Notes: generated from the letters alone by a model not told the origin. Counted from the stretch's first letter, positions 32,713 to 41,483 are shown. The stretch: DNA of 64,000 nt from Sva-07 sp963828415 (GCA_963828415.1 CAWHEI010000012.1:620001-684000), one strand, 5' to 3'. Made by a program: numbers and translations.

Positions 32713-33471
32713 TCAGTTGGCAGCGCGGATCTCGTCGGCGAAGCTGGCCACGAGCGACGCGACCTCGCCAGGCGGGTTCGATGCCTCGCACCGCTCGATG
32801 TGCGGAAGCGCTGCGTCGGCGTCGCCACGGAACTGGAACTCGACGATCGCCAGGAAGCACTGCGGGTCGGCGTAATCGGGTTCGATCTCGGTGGCCTGGC
32901 CGAGTGCCAGCACCGCCGCTTCGTAGCGCTCGTCGGCGTTGGTCTGGTCGGGATTCTGACGGGTGAGCAGCGCCAGGGTCCACCCGAAGTAGGCCACCGC
33001 TTCGGCATTCTCGCGACCGCGGGCGCGCTCCATGTCGATCACCTCGGCGAAGAGCGAGTTCGCCGTCGCGAAATCGCCCGCACTCATGGCGTCGCGAGCG
33101 TTGGTGAGCACGATGCGTGATTCGTCGCCCGGCGTGAGCCCCGTGATCTCCTGGCCGGACGATCGTTCACCCCACGCCCCAGCCAGCACGAACCCGACAC
33201 CGACCGACCCGACGATCACCGCCGCAGTGACCGCAACGATGCGACTCCACCGTCGAGGCGTGGGCGCCGGGAGTTCACCACGCCCCTGTTCGATCTCACG
33301 AAGCACCTTGGCGGCGCGCACCGTGTAGCCGTCCTTGAGCGTGTGATAGTCGAGGTCGTCGACGTCGCCTGCGTCGTGTTCACGCTCGAGATCGTTGATC
33401 GAACGCAACAGGAATCGCCGCTCCTCCTCGAGCCCAGCAAGCCGATCGAGCCTCGTGCCGCTGGCCGTCAC
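32713..33471 (-). CDS. ccmI: CcmI-like TPR protein of cytochrome c maturation
   Basis: 252 residues from GTG 33471, which overlaps the ccmH stop (GTGA). The N-terminus has the CcmI/CycH feature 'EEERRFLLRSINDLEREHDAGDVDDLDYHTLKDGY', followed by one membrane segment ('IVAVTAAVIVGSVGVGFVLAG', about residues 80-100). The C-terminal part has TPR-like helices ('NAEAVAYFGWTLALL...ERYEAAVLALGQATEIEPDYADPQCFLAIVEFQ'). CcmI binds apocytochrome c and presents it to CcmF/H. Last gene of the ccm operon. Family assignment rests mostly on context plus the N-terminal motif. Confidence 0.82.
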   Translation of the reverse strand: MTASGTRLDRLAGLEEERRFLLRSINDLEREHDAGDVDDLDYHTLKDGYTVRAAKVLREIEQGRGELPAPTPRRWSRIVAVTAAVIVGSVGVGFVLAGAWGERSSGQEITGLTPGDESRIVLTNARDAMSAGDFATANSLFAEVIDMERARGRENAEAVAYFGWTLALLTRQNPDQTNADERYEAAVLALGQATEIEPDYADPQCFLAIVEFQFRGDADAALPHIERCEASNPPGEVASLVASFADEIRAAN

Positions 33472-33971
33472 CGTCCACCGTCCTCCAGATCGGCAGCGAG
33501 TGCGGCCTCGACGAGCGCTCGGTCGGCGTCGGTCGGCTCCGCGGTCTCGCCCGCCTCGCGCTTCCAACGACGGAACACGACGATCAGCGCCGCCAACCCG
33601 CAGGCGAACGCAACCGCCGGCAGCACCCACACGAGCGCATCGAAGCCGCTCGACTTGGGCACCAACAGCACCTGGGCGCCGTACCGGGTCTCGATGAACG
33701 CGATGATCTCGGCGTCGCTCAGGTCGTTGTCGGCGACGAGGTCGGCAATCTGGTTGCGCAGCGCAATCGACGCGTTGTTCTGTGACTCGAACACGCTCTC
33801 GCCATCGCAGATCGGGCAGGCGACACGCTTGGCCACCTCGTCGATGCGATCGCTCTGGCTCTCCGGGCCGGAGTCGCGGGTGGCTCCCACGGCCAGGAAT
33901 CCGGCGATCACGAAGATCAGCGCGACCCAGCCCGGCCATCTCTTCACCCGACGGTTCAGTTCGCTCGCCAT
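33468..33971 (-). CDS. ccmH: CcmH/CycL thiol reductase for apocytochrome c
   Basis: 167 residues from ATG 33971, overlapping the ccmG stop by ATGA. An N-terminal membrane anchor ('WVALIFVIAGFLAVGA') leads to the extracytoplasmic domain with the reactive 'VACPICDGESV' (Cys52 and Cys55), the LRCPxCxxxS-type motif of CcmH. 'SIALRNQIADLVADNDLSDAEIIAFIETRYGAQVLL' completes the three-helix bundle, and a second membrane segment ('VWVLPAVAFACGLAALIVVF') follows. It keeps the CxxCH of apocytochrome reduced for heme ligation. Confidence 0.93.
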   Translation of the reverse strand: MASELNRRVKRWPGWVALIFVIAGFLAVGATRDSGPESQSDRIDEVAKRVACPICDGESVFESQNNASIALRNQIADLVADNDLSDAEIIAFIETRYGAQVLLVPKSSGFDALVWVLPAVAFACGLAALIVVFRRWKREAGETAEPTDADRALVEAALAADLEDGGR

Positions 33972-34585
33972 CAGCCGTACTGCTCGCGATACTGACGAAG
34001 GATCGAGTTGAGCTGCTCGGCGGTCACCGTGGAGATCAGCCGGAGCTGCACGACACCGCTCGGATCGACGATCCACGTCTCGGGAACCTGAGCGACACCG
34101 AAGGCCACCGGGAACTCGTCGGCCTCGGAGTAGATCGCCGGCCAGTCGCCGCCGTTGTCGGCGAAGAACGCCTCGATCTCGGCCTGGTCACCCCTGGTGA
34201 TCACCGAGTACAACTCGGCGCCATCGGTGCCGAGCGTTGCTTGATCCTCGGAGAACGCCACCAGTTCGGGATGCTCACGGATGCACGGCACGCACGTGGG
34301 GTCGAAGAAGTTGAGCACGACCCAGCTGCCCTTGCGGCGCGACAGGTCGAACGACGTGCCATCGCCGAGGGTTCCGGTGGCTTCGGGAGCCGGACGGCCG
34401 ATCAACGGCGAGTCGGCGCTGGTACCGCCGTCGTCGGGCGAGGCGCCGGCAAGCACCACGAACAGTCCGACCATCAGCACCGCAATCACGCCGACGACCA
34501 ACGGGGCGAGCCGGCGGGCACGGCTGCGCGGGACGTCGACGTCGGGTGCGTCCGCGGGCGCGTGGTCGTCGGGCACGTCGCTCAC
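33971..34585 (-). CDS. ccmG: CcmG/DsbE-type thioredoxin
   Basis: 204 residues; start overlaps the ccmF stop (GTGA) and its stop overlaps ccmH. A membrane anchor at about residues 27-48 is followed by a TlpA/ResA-like thioredoxin domain: 'IGRPAPEATGTLGDGTSF', active site 'FFDPTCVPCIREHPEL' (Cys98 and Cys101; P-T-C-V-P-C differs from the common WCxxC by lacking the Trp), and cis-Pro in 'QVPETWIVDPSG'. The context makes it the thiol reductant that recycles CcmH rather than a general disulfide enzyme. Confidence 0.92.
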   Translation of the reverse strand: MSDVPDDHAPADAPDVDVPRSRARRLAPLVVGVIAVLMVGLFVVLAGASPDDGGTSADSPLIGRPAPEATGTLGDGTSFDLSRRKGSWVVLNFFDPTCVPCIREHPELVAFSEDQATLGTDGAELYSVITRGDQAEIEAFFADNGGDWPAIYSEADEFPVAFGVAQVPETWIVDPSGVVQLRLISTVTAEQLNSILRQYREQYG

Positions 34586-36696
34586 ACCGGCACCTCGGTC
34601 TGGCTGTCCTCGGTCTGGCTGTCCTCGGTCGGGCTGTCTGCGGTCTGGCTGTCCTCGCTCTGGCTGTCAGCGGTCTCCGCGGTGTCGCCATTCGGCTGAT
34701 CTTGCGCAGCGCCGTCCGGGTCGGGACCGTCGAGCACGATCGGGGCTGACACCGGATCGATCGCAAGGCGCCGACGCGAACCAGGGAAGGCGGCCAACAT
34801 CGTGCCGAGCGCCATGATGGCCCCACCGATCCACAGCCACAGGATCATCGGCTTGATGAACACACGGATCGTGGCCTCGGTGTCACCGGGCGACACACCC
34901 TGGCCGAGGGTCAGATAGATGTCCTCGTTCCACCCGGTGCGCACCGACGGCGTGCCGATGTCGGCACCCATGTTCAGGTAGCGCGTCGTGGCGGGCCGGT
35001 AGGTCTGTTCGCCGTCGAGGACGACGTTCGCGGCGATTCGCCGTTCGCTCTCGCGATCATTGGTGCGTTCGTCGACCGACAGCAGTTCGAAGCTGTGGCC
35101 GCCCCATTCGACGACCTCGCCAACGCGCAGGTCGAGCGTGGCCGAATGCGTGAAGCTGTTCGACGCCGCCAACGCCACGGCGATGACGATGACGCCGATG
35201 TGGACGACCATGCCACCGTTGGCACGCCCGACGAACCCGCGCCACCCCTGGCGGCGAGCGGCCAACGCCAGCTGGCGGACGGCGGAGCCCATCGCGAACC
35301 CGGCGAGGCCGAAGGCAACCAGCGGCGCCCAGCCGTCAGCACCGACGAACACGGCGACGGCAAGGCCGAGCGCGCCGGCCCAGGCAGGCCAGAACAGTCG
35401 GGTGCGCAACAGCTCGGCGGAGGCCTTGCGCCACGGGAGCACCGGTGCCACTCCCATCAGGAACAGCAGCATCAGCCCGATCGGCTGCGAGAGCCGGTCG
35501 AAGTACGGAGCGCCGACGAGCGTCTGGCGATCCTGGAGCGCTTCGACGAGCAGCGGGAACAACGTGCCGAGCAACACGATGAACGCCCACACCGTGAACA
35601 GAACGTTGTTCGCGAGGAACGAGCCTTCACGTGACAACGGCGAGTCGATCGAGCCCGGCGAGCGGAGCCGGTCGCCACGCCAGGCGATCAGCCCGAGCGA
35701 GACGACGACGACGACCCCGAAGAACGCGAGCAGCCAGTTGCCGACCGGACCGTCGCCGAACGCATGCACCGAACTGAGGATGCCGGACCGCGTGAGGAAC
35801 GTGCCGAGAATGGTGAGCGCGAACGTGGCGACGAGCAGGCTGAGGTTCCAGACGCGCAGCATCCCGCGCCGCTCCTGGACGAGCACCGAGTGGATGTAGG
35901 CGGTGCCAGTGAGCCACGGCAGCAGCGAGGCGTTCTCGACCGGATCCCACGCCCACACACCCGACCAGCCGAGCACCTCGTAGCTCCACCACGCGCCGAG
36001 CAGGATCCCGATCGTGAGGAATGCCCACGAGAACAGCGCCCATCGGCGCGTCTCCATCAACCAGCCTTCGCCCAGACGACCGGTGACGAGCGCGGCGATG
36101 GCAAACGCGAAGGGCACGGTGAAGCCGACGTAGCCGAGGTAGAGGATCGGCGGGTGGAACAACACCAAGATGTGGTTCTGCAGCAGCGGGTTCGGGCCGG
36201 GTCCGCTCGTGACACCGACCGCACCGGCGGCGAACGGGTCGGCCGGGCCGAAGCTCAACATGGCGAAGAATGCCGACACCACGAACATCACGATCAGCGC
36301 CCAACCGACGAGCACATCGTCGGTCCGGTTCCTGAACCGCCAGGCGACCGCGGCGGTGAATCCGGCCAGGATCAGCGACCACAACAGGATCGAGCCCTCG
36401 AGCGCCGACCACATCGCCGCGATGTTGTACAACATCGGCGTGTCGGCCGAGCCGACTTGCTGCACGTACGCGAGCGAGAAGTCCCGGGTGATCAACGCAC
36501 GCTGCATCATCACCACGGCGAGCACGATGCCGCCGAAGGCGATCCACGCGTAGAGCGGGCCCTGCTTGAGCAGCTTGCGGTCGCCCTTGCGGATGCCGTA
36601 CAGCACGGCGAGCGCACCGAACACGGACGCCGCCAGCATGAGGAGCAGACCGGCGCGCCCGAGCGCAGAGTTGATGCTCGCGGCGAACAACATCAC
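34582..36696 (-). CDS. ccmF: CcmF heme lyase
   Basis: 704 residues from ATG 36696, slightly longer than the proteobacterial protein (about 650). Roughly fourteen membrane segments are seen. The WWD-type heme-handling signature reads 'WWSYEVLGWSGVWAWDPVENASLLPWL' around residue 235, and the flanking conserved His sites are in 'ILVLFHPPILYLGYVG' and 'TGTAYIHSVLVQERRG'. The long periplasmic loop near the C-terminus ('WGGHSFELLSVDERTNDRE...YLTLGQGVSPG') is also typical. The final ~30 residues are an acidic Asp/Ser/Gln/Thr repeat (DSQTE units) not usual in the family. Overlaps ccmG and ccmE. Confidence 0.95.
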   Translation of the reverse strand: MMLFAASINSALGRAGLLLMLAASVFGALAVLYGIRKGDRKLLKQGPLYAWIAFGGIVLAVVMMQRALITRDFSLAYVQQVGSADTPMLYNIAAMWSALEGSILLWSLILAGFTAAVAWRFRNRTDDVLVGWALIVMFVVSAFFAMLSFGPADPFAAGAVGVTSGPGPNPLLQNHILVLFHPPILYLGYVGFTVPFAFAIAALVTGRLGEGWLMETRRWALFSWAFLTIGILLGAWWSYEVLGWSGVWAWDPVENASLLPWLTGTAYIHSVLVQERRGMLRVWNLSLLVATFALTILGTFLTRSGILSSVHAFGDGPVGNWLLAFFGVVVVVSLGLIAWRGDRLRSPGSIDSPLSREGSFLANNVLFTVWAFIVLLGTLFPLLVEALQDRQTLVGAPYFDRLSQPIGLMLLFLMGVAPVLPWRKASAELLRTRLFWPAWAGALGLAVAVFVGADGWAPLVAFGLAGFAMGSAVRQLALAARRQGWRGFVGRANGGMVVHIGVIVIAVALAASNSFTHSATLDLRVGEVVEWGGHSFELLSVDERTNDRESERRIAANVVLDGEQTYRPATTRYLNMGADIGTPSVRTGWNEDIYLTLGQGVSPGDTEATIRVFIKPMILWLWIGGAIMALGTMLAAFPGSRRRLAIDPVSAPIVLDGPDPDGAAQDQPNGDTAETADSQSEDSQTADSPTEDSQTEDSQTEVPV

Positions 36697-37196
36697 GTCG
36701 TGGGAGCGTCCGAGCAGCCGGCTGCTTCGGCGTCGGCCACTCGCTCGTCGTTGACGGCGACGTACTCATCGGAGTGCTTGACCTCGACCCGATCGCCGAG
36801 CAGCGTGCCCTCCTCGATCACACCGTGCACGACGACGGGGATGCATTCCTTGAAGATGCCACCGGGTTCGCCGTCGTAGCTGACCGGAATCGTCTCACCG
36901 TTGAACGAGATCGTGAAGACCGTCGTGTTGGCGACACGCTCGACGGAACCTTCGTCGACGGTGCCCTGCAGACGAATGCGTCGGTCCTCGTCGCACCCGC
37001 TGCGCTGGCCGATTTCGTCGACGTTGCAGTAGTAGTCGACCGCCTGGGTGAGGAACTGCGTGACGATCACGCCGCCGGCGACGACCACCAGGCCGAGGAC
37101 CAGCAGCGGCAGCCAGTTGCGCTTCTTGCGCACGGGCGCCGCCGGGCCGACCGGCGTGCGGGGCGAGAGGTCCATGTCGATCGCGTCGTCGTTCAT
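36693..37196 (-). CDS. ccmE: CcmE heme chaperone
   Basis: 167 residues from ATG 37196; a longer frame to 37376 is rejected because it would cover ccmD. After the membrane anchor (about residues 27-48) comes the OB-fold heme chaperone domain. The heme-binding motif is 'VKHSDEYV' (His141 and Tyr145, HxxxY), so this is the His-type CcmE, not the Cys variant known from some other lineages. It has an unusual two-Cys insertion ('YYCNVDEIGQRSGC') at the start of the domain. It overlaps ccmF by ATGA and follows ccmD by 20 bp. Confidence 0.93.
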   Translation of the reverse strand: MNDDAIDMDLSPRTPVGPAAPVRKKRNWLPLLVLGLVVVAGGVIVTQFLTQAVDYYCNVDEIGQRSGCDEDRRIRLQGTVDEGSVERVANTTVFTISFNGETIPVSYDGEPGGIFKECIPVVVHGVIEEGTLLGDRVEVKHSDEYVAVNDERVADAEAAGCSDAPTT

Positions 37197-37216
37197 GTCT
37201 GGTTCATTCTGGTCGT

Positions 37217-37351
37217 TCAGAGCCAGGACTTGTCCGCGTCGGGGACCTGTTTTCCGAGCCGTTTGCCTGCGCGCACGACACGCCACGACATGAACGACAC
37301 GGTGATGAACGTCAACACGTAGCCACCGATGATGAATCCTGCGTCCTCCAT
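37217..37351 (-). CDS. ccmD: CcmD small membrane protein
   Basis: 44 residues from ATG 37351, which overlaps the ccmC stop. One membrane segment ('FIIGGYVLTFITVSFMSW') is followed by a short basic tail ('RVVRAGKRLGKQVP'), the composition and position expected for CcmD between ccmC and ccmE. CcmD assists release of heme-loaded CcmE from the CcmABC complex. Confidence 0.85.
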   Translation of the reverse strand: MEDAGFIIGGYVLTFITVSFMSWRVVRAGKRLGKQVPDADKSWL

Positions 37352-38169
37352 CAGGCCGTTCCTTCCTCGTTGCCACCGATGTCGACTGGTCGGGCTTCGG
37401 CGTGGCGCGCTGCGAGCGCGTCGTCGAGGTCTCGATCGTCGAGCAGGTCCTCCATCGCCATCACGCGCGTGCGATGCATGATCAGCCACACGTACAACAG
37501 CGAGAACGCGAGCACGCCGACGAACAGGCTGAACAGCATCAAACCGTCCATGCTGACGTCGCCGTCGGTGCCGAGCACGGTGGCCTCCTGGTGAAGGCTT
37601 CGCCACAGCCGGACACTCCAGTGCACGAGCGGGATCTCGAGGACGGCGAGCATGCCGATCACCGCGCTGCGACGAGCTCGCTGCTCGTGTGTACCGTCGA
37701 GACGCCGGACGGCCAGATACCCGATGTAGGTGACGAACAGCAGCGCCGTCGTGGTGAGTCGGGCATCCCACTGCCAGAACACACCCCAGGTGAGGCGGCC
37801 CCACATGGCGCCGATCACCAACGTGACCGCCACGAAGGCGGTGCCGATCTCGGCGCTGGCGCCGGCAAGACGATCCCACCCGAGCGACTTCTTCTTGCCG
37901 AAGAAGTACATCGCCGACGCGACGGCAGTGACGATGAAGGCCAGGTAGGCGATCCAGATGGTCGGCACGTGGACGTACAGCAGGCGGACGCTTTCGCGCT
38001 GGTCACGATCCTCGGGCGAGAAGCCGAGACCGAATGCCACCAGCCAGCCCATTGCGATGATCGTGGCGATCCCGATGATCCGGGTACCTCGAGTGCCGGT
38101 TCCGGCGCCGGTGTCCGGCCGGGCGCCATCCGGATCGGTCTGGCTGAGCGTGGGATCCGTCGTCGTCAT
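37351..38169 (-). CDS. ccmC: CcmC heme-handling membrane protein
   Basis: 272 residues from ATG 38169. Six membrane segments are seen. The heme-handling signature is 'WGRLTWGVFWQWDARLTT' near residue 135 (WWD domain), flanked by conserved His in 'LLYVHVPTIWIAYLAF' and 'EIPLVHWSVRLWRSLHQ'. It attaches heme to CcmE. N- and C-terminal tails (residues 1-30 and 240-272) are longer and more polar than in the E. coli protein. It overlaps ccmD by four bases and follows ccmB after 49 bp. Confidence 0.95.
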   Translation of the reverse strand: MTTTDPTLSQTDPDGARPDTGAGTGTRGTRIIGIATIIAMGWLVAFGLGFSPEDRDQRESVRLLYVHVPTIWIAYLAFIVTAVASAMYFFGKKKSLGWDRLAGASAEIGTAFVAVTLVIGAMWGRLTWGVFWQWDARLTTTALLFVTYIGYLAVRRLDGTHEQRARRSAVIGMLAVLEIPLVHWSVRLWRSLHQEATVLGTDGDVSMDGLMLFSLFVGVLAFSLLYVWLIMHRTRVMAMEDLLDDRDLDDALAARHAEARPVDIGGNEEGTA

Positions 38170-38218
38170 GTCCGATTCCTACGATGGCTTGGAGGGCGGG
38201 TGGGGGCTGGGATTCGCA

Positions 38219-38902
38219 TCATTCGTCGATCAGCGGTCCGAAGGCCAGCGCACCGCCGACACCGAAGGCAACGGCGAAGACAGCCAGCAGGCCCACCCAG
38301 GGCCAGCCGTCCGACACCACCGCACCTGCCGTGCCGAGCGCTGCTTCGACCGCTCGTGTTGCTCCGATCAGGACGGGCGCCACCGCGGGGAACGTGAGCA
38401 GCGGGAGCAATGTCTCGCGACCGGTGAACCCTGCGGCAAGGCCTCCGTACAGGGTACCGACCGCGGCGAGCCCGCACGTCGCGGAGATCAGAGTTGTGAC
38501 GAGGAGCACCCAGCCGCCAGCGGGGATCGTCTGGCCGTACAGCACGACGGCAGCGAACAACAGCACGGCTTCCAGCACGAGCAGCTGCACGCCGAGGGCC
38601 GCGGCTTTCCCCAGATAGATCGCACGGGGATCGACGCCGGCGACGCGGAGTGCATCGAGTGCGCCATCGGCCGTTTCGACGGCGAATGCTCGCTGCACCA
38701 GCACGAGCATGGAAAACAGGGTGGCCAGCCACACCAACCCCGGCGCAACACGCTGCAGCACCGAGTCGGCGTCGAGCGCGAACGCGAAGATCACCATCGT
38801 GACGCCGGCGAAGGGCAACACCTGGTTGACGAACACGCGGCTGTTCCACTCGATGCGCAGGTCCTTCGCCGCCACCAGTCGAGCGATGCGCAGCGTGCTC
38901 AT
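38219..38902 (-). CDS. ccmB: CcmB ABC-type membrane subunit
   Basis: 227 residues from ATG 38902, overlapping the ccmA stop (ATGA). Six hydrophobic segments, with the family N-terminus 'LVAAKDLRIEWNSR' and the central 'AFAVETADGALDALRVAGVDPRAIYLGKA' loop that contacts the ATPase. With CcmA and CcmC it forms the complex that drives release of holo-CcmE. Confidence 0.93.
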   Translation of the reverse strand: MSTLRIARLVAAKDLRIEWNSRVFVNQVLPFAGVTMVIFAFALDADSVLQRVAPGLVWLATLFSMLVLVQRAFAVETADGALDALRVAGVDPRAIYLGKAAALGVQLLVLEAVLLFAAVVLYGQTIPAGGWVLLVTTLISATCGLAAVGTLYGGLAAGFTGRETLLPLLTFPAVAPVLIGATRAVEAALGTAGAVVSDGWPWVGLLAVFAVAFGVGGALAFGPLIDE

Positions 38903-39591
38903 CGTCCACCCTCCTGATTTCCGGCGTGGTTCCCCGAGCCCGGGTCTCCGGGAACCACGTCGTGGACCCGACCGGCAATGACGTCGACCGAGCGCGTCGC
39001 CAACGAGCCGGCCCGTTCCAGTTCGTGACTGGCGACGAGGATCGTGGCGCCGGCAGCGGCTGCCTGACGCAGCGTGTCGTCGAGTTCGTCACGCGCCGAT
39101 GCGTCGAGGCCCGCGTGGGGTTCGTCGAGCAGCCACAGCTGGGCACGTCTCGCAATGAGACAGGCGAGAGCCGCTCGGCGCTTCTGGCCGGCCGACAGCC
39201 TGCTGACCGCGACGTCGGCGAGACGGCCCGCCACGTCGAGGCGGCGCATCGCGACCCGCATCTCGTCGTCGGATGCACCCACCGTGGAGCCCCAGAACCG
39301 CACGTTCTCGGCGACGGTCAAGTCGAGGTACAGCCCGTTCTGATGTCCGAGGAGGCCGACCGTGCGTCGAATCGACTCGCGATGGGTCGTCAGATCGAGG
39401 CCAAGCACGGTTCCGGTACCGCGCACCAAGGGCAAGAGCCCGGCGCAGAGACGCAACAACGTGGTCTTGCCGGCTCCGTTCGGGCCACGCAACAGCACGA
39501 TCTCACCCTGTTCGACCCGCAGCGTTGCGCCGGCGAGTGCCGGGAACTGTCCGAGCACGGCAACCGCGTCATCGAGTTCCACGACCGACAT
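38899..39591 (-). CDS. ccmA: CcmA ATP-binding subunit of the cytochrome c maturation complex
   Basis: 230 residues from ATG 39591. A TAGCGT box seven bases upstream supports this start rather than TTG 39624. The ABC motifs are complete: Walker A 'LRGPNGAGKTTLLRLCAG', signature 'VSRLSAGQKRRAALACLIA', Walker B 'LWLLDEPHAGLD' and the H-loop 'VASHELE'. Length fits CcmA (about 200-240). As the promoter-proximal gene, it places the whole nine-gene ccm operon under the leaderless promoter facing away from the sortase gene. Confidence 0.93.
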   Translation of the reverse strand: MSVVELDDAVAVLGQFPALAGATLRVEQGEIVLLRGPNGAGKTTLLRLCAGLLPLVRGTGTVLGLDLTTHRESIRRTVGLLGHQNGLYLDLTVAENVRFWGSTVGASDDEMRVAMRRLDVAGRLADVAVSRLSAGQKRRAALACLIARRAQLWLLDEPHAGLDASARDELDDTLRQAAAAGATILVASHELERAGSLATRSVDVIAGRVHDVVPGDPGSGNHAGNQEGGR

Positions 39592-39598
39592 GGCCGAC

Positions 39599-39604
39599 AC
39601 GCTA
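39599..39604 (-). promoter_or_regulatory. -10 box of the ccm operon
   Basis: TAGCGT on the minus strand, seven bases before ATG 39591. Confidence 0.5.
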
Positions 39605-39661
39605 GGTCGTGAAGTGTTGGTCAACTCGTGGCGCTGCGATCACGGCTCAGCGCCCTGGCGG

Positions 39662-39667
39662 TAGTTT
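39662..39667 (+). promoter_or_regulatory. -10 box of the sortase gene
   Basis: TAGTTT, seven bases before GTG 39675. It is divergent from the ccm promoter, with 57 bp between the two -10 boxes. Confidence 0.5.
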
Positions 39668-39674
39668 CGTGGCC

Positions 39675-40850
39675 GTGTCGGACGCCGAACCAGCTGCGAC
39701 GCACCCCAATCGGGTGCGCAAGTTCGATCGTCCTCCCCCACCTCACGACTGGCGTTGGTGGGTGGGCGGCGTCGGCAAGACACTGATCGCCACCGGACTC
39801 CTCCTGTTCGGGTTCGTCGCCTACCAGTTGTGGGGCACCGGAATCGAGACCGCTCGCGCTCAGAACTCGCTCGAGAACGAATTCGAAGAGCTCCTGGCAG
39901 GTACGCCGCCCACCACGGCGGCGCCCGTCGACACGACCCCCGACGAGTCGACGCCGGCAGCGTCGATCCCCGTGACCGAACCACCCCAACCAGTACCGGT
40001 CGCCAGTCTGCCCCCGGTCGCCGAGGGCGATCCGATCGCTCGCATCGAGCTCCCTCGCATCGGCGTCGACAAGATCGTGGTCGCCGGCGTCGAGAAGGAC
40101 GACCTGAAGAAGGGTCCGGGCCACTATCCGGAGACGCCACTGCCAGGCCAGCTCGGCAACGCCGCTATCGCCGGCCACCGGACCACCTTCGGACAACCCT
40201 TCTTCGATGTCGACAAGCTCGACGTCGGCGACGAGATCATCGTCACGACCCTCGCTGGACGCTACGTGTATCGGGTGACGGGCCAACAGATCGTGTCGCC
40301 CAGCGACTACCAGGTGATCTCGACCACCGACCCGACCAAGGCGACGCTGACCCTCACCTCGTGCCACCCGAAGTACACCGCTCGTGAACGGATCATCATT
40401 TCCGCCGAACTCGACCCGGCTGCGTCGACCGGCGTGGTCGCCGAACCGACGATCAACTACGGCCGACCACTCGACGAATCCGAGCCGGCCGATCCCGACC
40501 CCACCAACACCGTCGTCGACCCGGAGACGAGCACCGTCGCCGAAGCTTCTCCGGCGACCAGCACCGCCGAGGATCCGACCCTGACGGCCGACCCGGAACC
40601 CCTCGACGAGGAACAGATCAGCGACGGAATCGCCGATGCGTTCTCCGAAGGGTGGTTCAGCGATCCCGGTGCGAACAGCCAGGTCCTGCTGTGGGGTCTG
40701 CTGCTCGCGGCGATCGGAGTCGTGTCGTACCTGCTGAGCAAGAAGGCCAAGCGTGACTGGGTCGGCTTGCTGGTCGGCATCGTCCCGTTCCTGATCGTGC
40801 TGTACTTCTTCTTCCAGAACGTCAACCGGTTGCTCCCCCCGAACCTGTGA
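39675..40850 (+). CDS. class E sortase with C-terminal membrane anchors
   Basis: 391 residues from GTG 39675, favoured over GTG 39669 because of the -10 box spacing. An N-terminal membrane segment ('TLIATGLLLFGFVAYQLW') and a Thr/Pro linker lead to the sortase domain: 'ARIELPRIGVDKIVV', 'LPGQLGNAAIAGHRTTFGQPF' with catalytic His about 168, 'TLTSCHP' with Cys about 230 and the following 'YTARERIII' with Arg about 237 or 239. A long acidic Thr-rich linker and two more hydrophobic segments end the protein. Class E sortases anchor LAxTG-type proteins or build pili in high-GC Gram-positives. No sorting-signal protein is nearby. Overlaps the lipoprotein gene (GTGA). Confidence 0.9.
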   Translation: MSDAEPAATHPNRVRKFDRPPPPHDWRWWVGGVGKTLIATGLLLFGFVAYQLWGTGIETARAQNSLENEFEELLAGTPPTTAAPVDTTPDESTPAASIPVTEPPQPVPVASLPPVAEGDPIARIELPRIGVDKIVVAGVEKDDLKKGPGHYPETPLPGQLGNAAIAGHRTTFGQPFFDVDKLDVGDEIIVTTLAGRYVYRVTGQQIVSPSDYQVISTTDPTKATLTLTSCHPKYTARERIIISAELDPAASTGVVAEPTINYGRPLDESEPADPDPTNTVVDPETSTVAEASPATSTAEDPTLTADPEPLDEEQISDGIADAFSEGWFSDPGANSQVLLWGLLLAAIGVVSYLLSKKAKRDWVGLLVGIVPFLIVLYFFFQNVNRLLPPNL

Positions 40851-41455
40851 GCGCACGACGGCTCGCCATCGCGTTGCTGGGAGTCGGCGCACTCGTCGGA
40901 TGCGGGTCGTCGGGCGACGACAGCGCCGCCGTCGTCGCCACTCCGGAGTCCGAGGCCGTCGCCGAGCGAATCTCGAAGCTCGACGAGGCAGTCGACCGCT
41001 GGCGATCGGCCGCATCGATCGTCGAGGCGCAGGTCGCCGCCGAGACCGCTGCCAACCTGGTCGTCGGACCGAACGGTCCCGGCTACGGCGACCGCAACGG
41101 CGACGGCACCGTCGACGGTGATGCTGGGGCCGGCCTCCTCCCGGGACTCGATGGCACCCCCGACGGACTGGCCAACCCGCTCGTCGACAACACGTGCATC
41201 GAACGCGACGTCCTCGGCGGCTCGTGGGACGACCCGAGCGCCCGCTGGGCCGAGATGACGTCGGCGATCGAGGCGTGGCGCCCTGACGACAACACGATGC
41301 CGACGCTGGCGAGCCACCCGATGCGGGTGGTCGGATGGGCCACGTTCACGCTTGCCACCGACCCGGCTTCGCAGGACGCGCTCGACCTCGCCAAGGAGTA
41401 CGCCGGTCATGCTGCTCTCCACGTCGCCATCTCGGCCGACGCGCTGACCTGTTGA
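40847..41455 (+). CDS. lipoprotein of unknown function
   Basis: 202 residues; GTG 40847 overlaps the sortase stop. The signal peptide ends in a lipobox 'LVGC' (Cys19), followed by a Ser/Gly/Asp linker and a helical region ('VAERISKLDEAVDRWRSAASIVEAQVAAETAANLVVG'). The middle has an Asp/Gly-rich stretch 'GYGDRNGDGTVDGDAG' that resembles a calcium-binding dockerin or EF-hand loop. Two Cys (in 'DNTCIERDV' and the C-terminal 'ADALTC') could form a disulfide. No family recognised. Translational coupling to the sortase suggests a joint envelope function. Confidence 0.72.
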   Translation: MSARRLAIALLGVGALVGCGSSGDDSAAVVATPESEAVAERISKLDEAVDRWRSAASIVEAQVAAETAANLVVGPNGPGYGDRNGDGTVDGDAGAGLLPGLDGTPDGLANPLVDNTCIERDVLGGSWDDPSARWAEMTSAIEAWRPDDNTMPTLASHPMRVVGWATFTLATDPASQDALDLAKEYAGHAALHVAISADALTC

Positions 41456-41483
41456 CCGCCCCCCAATCGGGGAAAGGGCGCGG

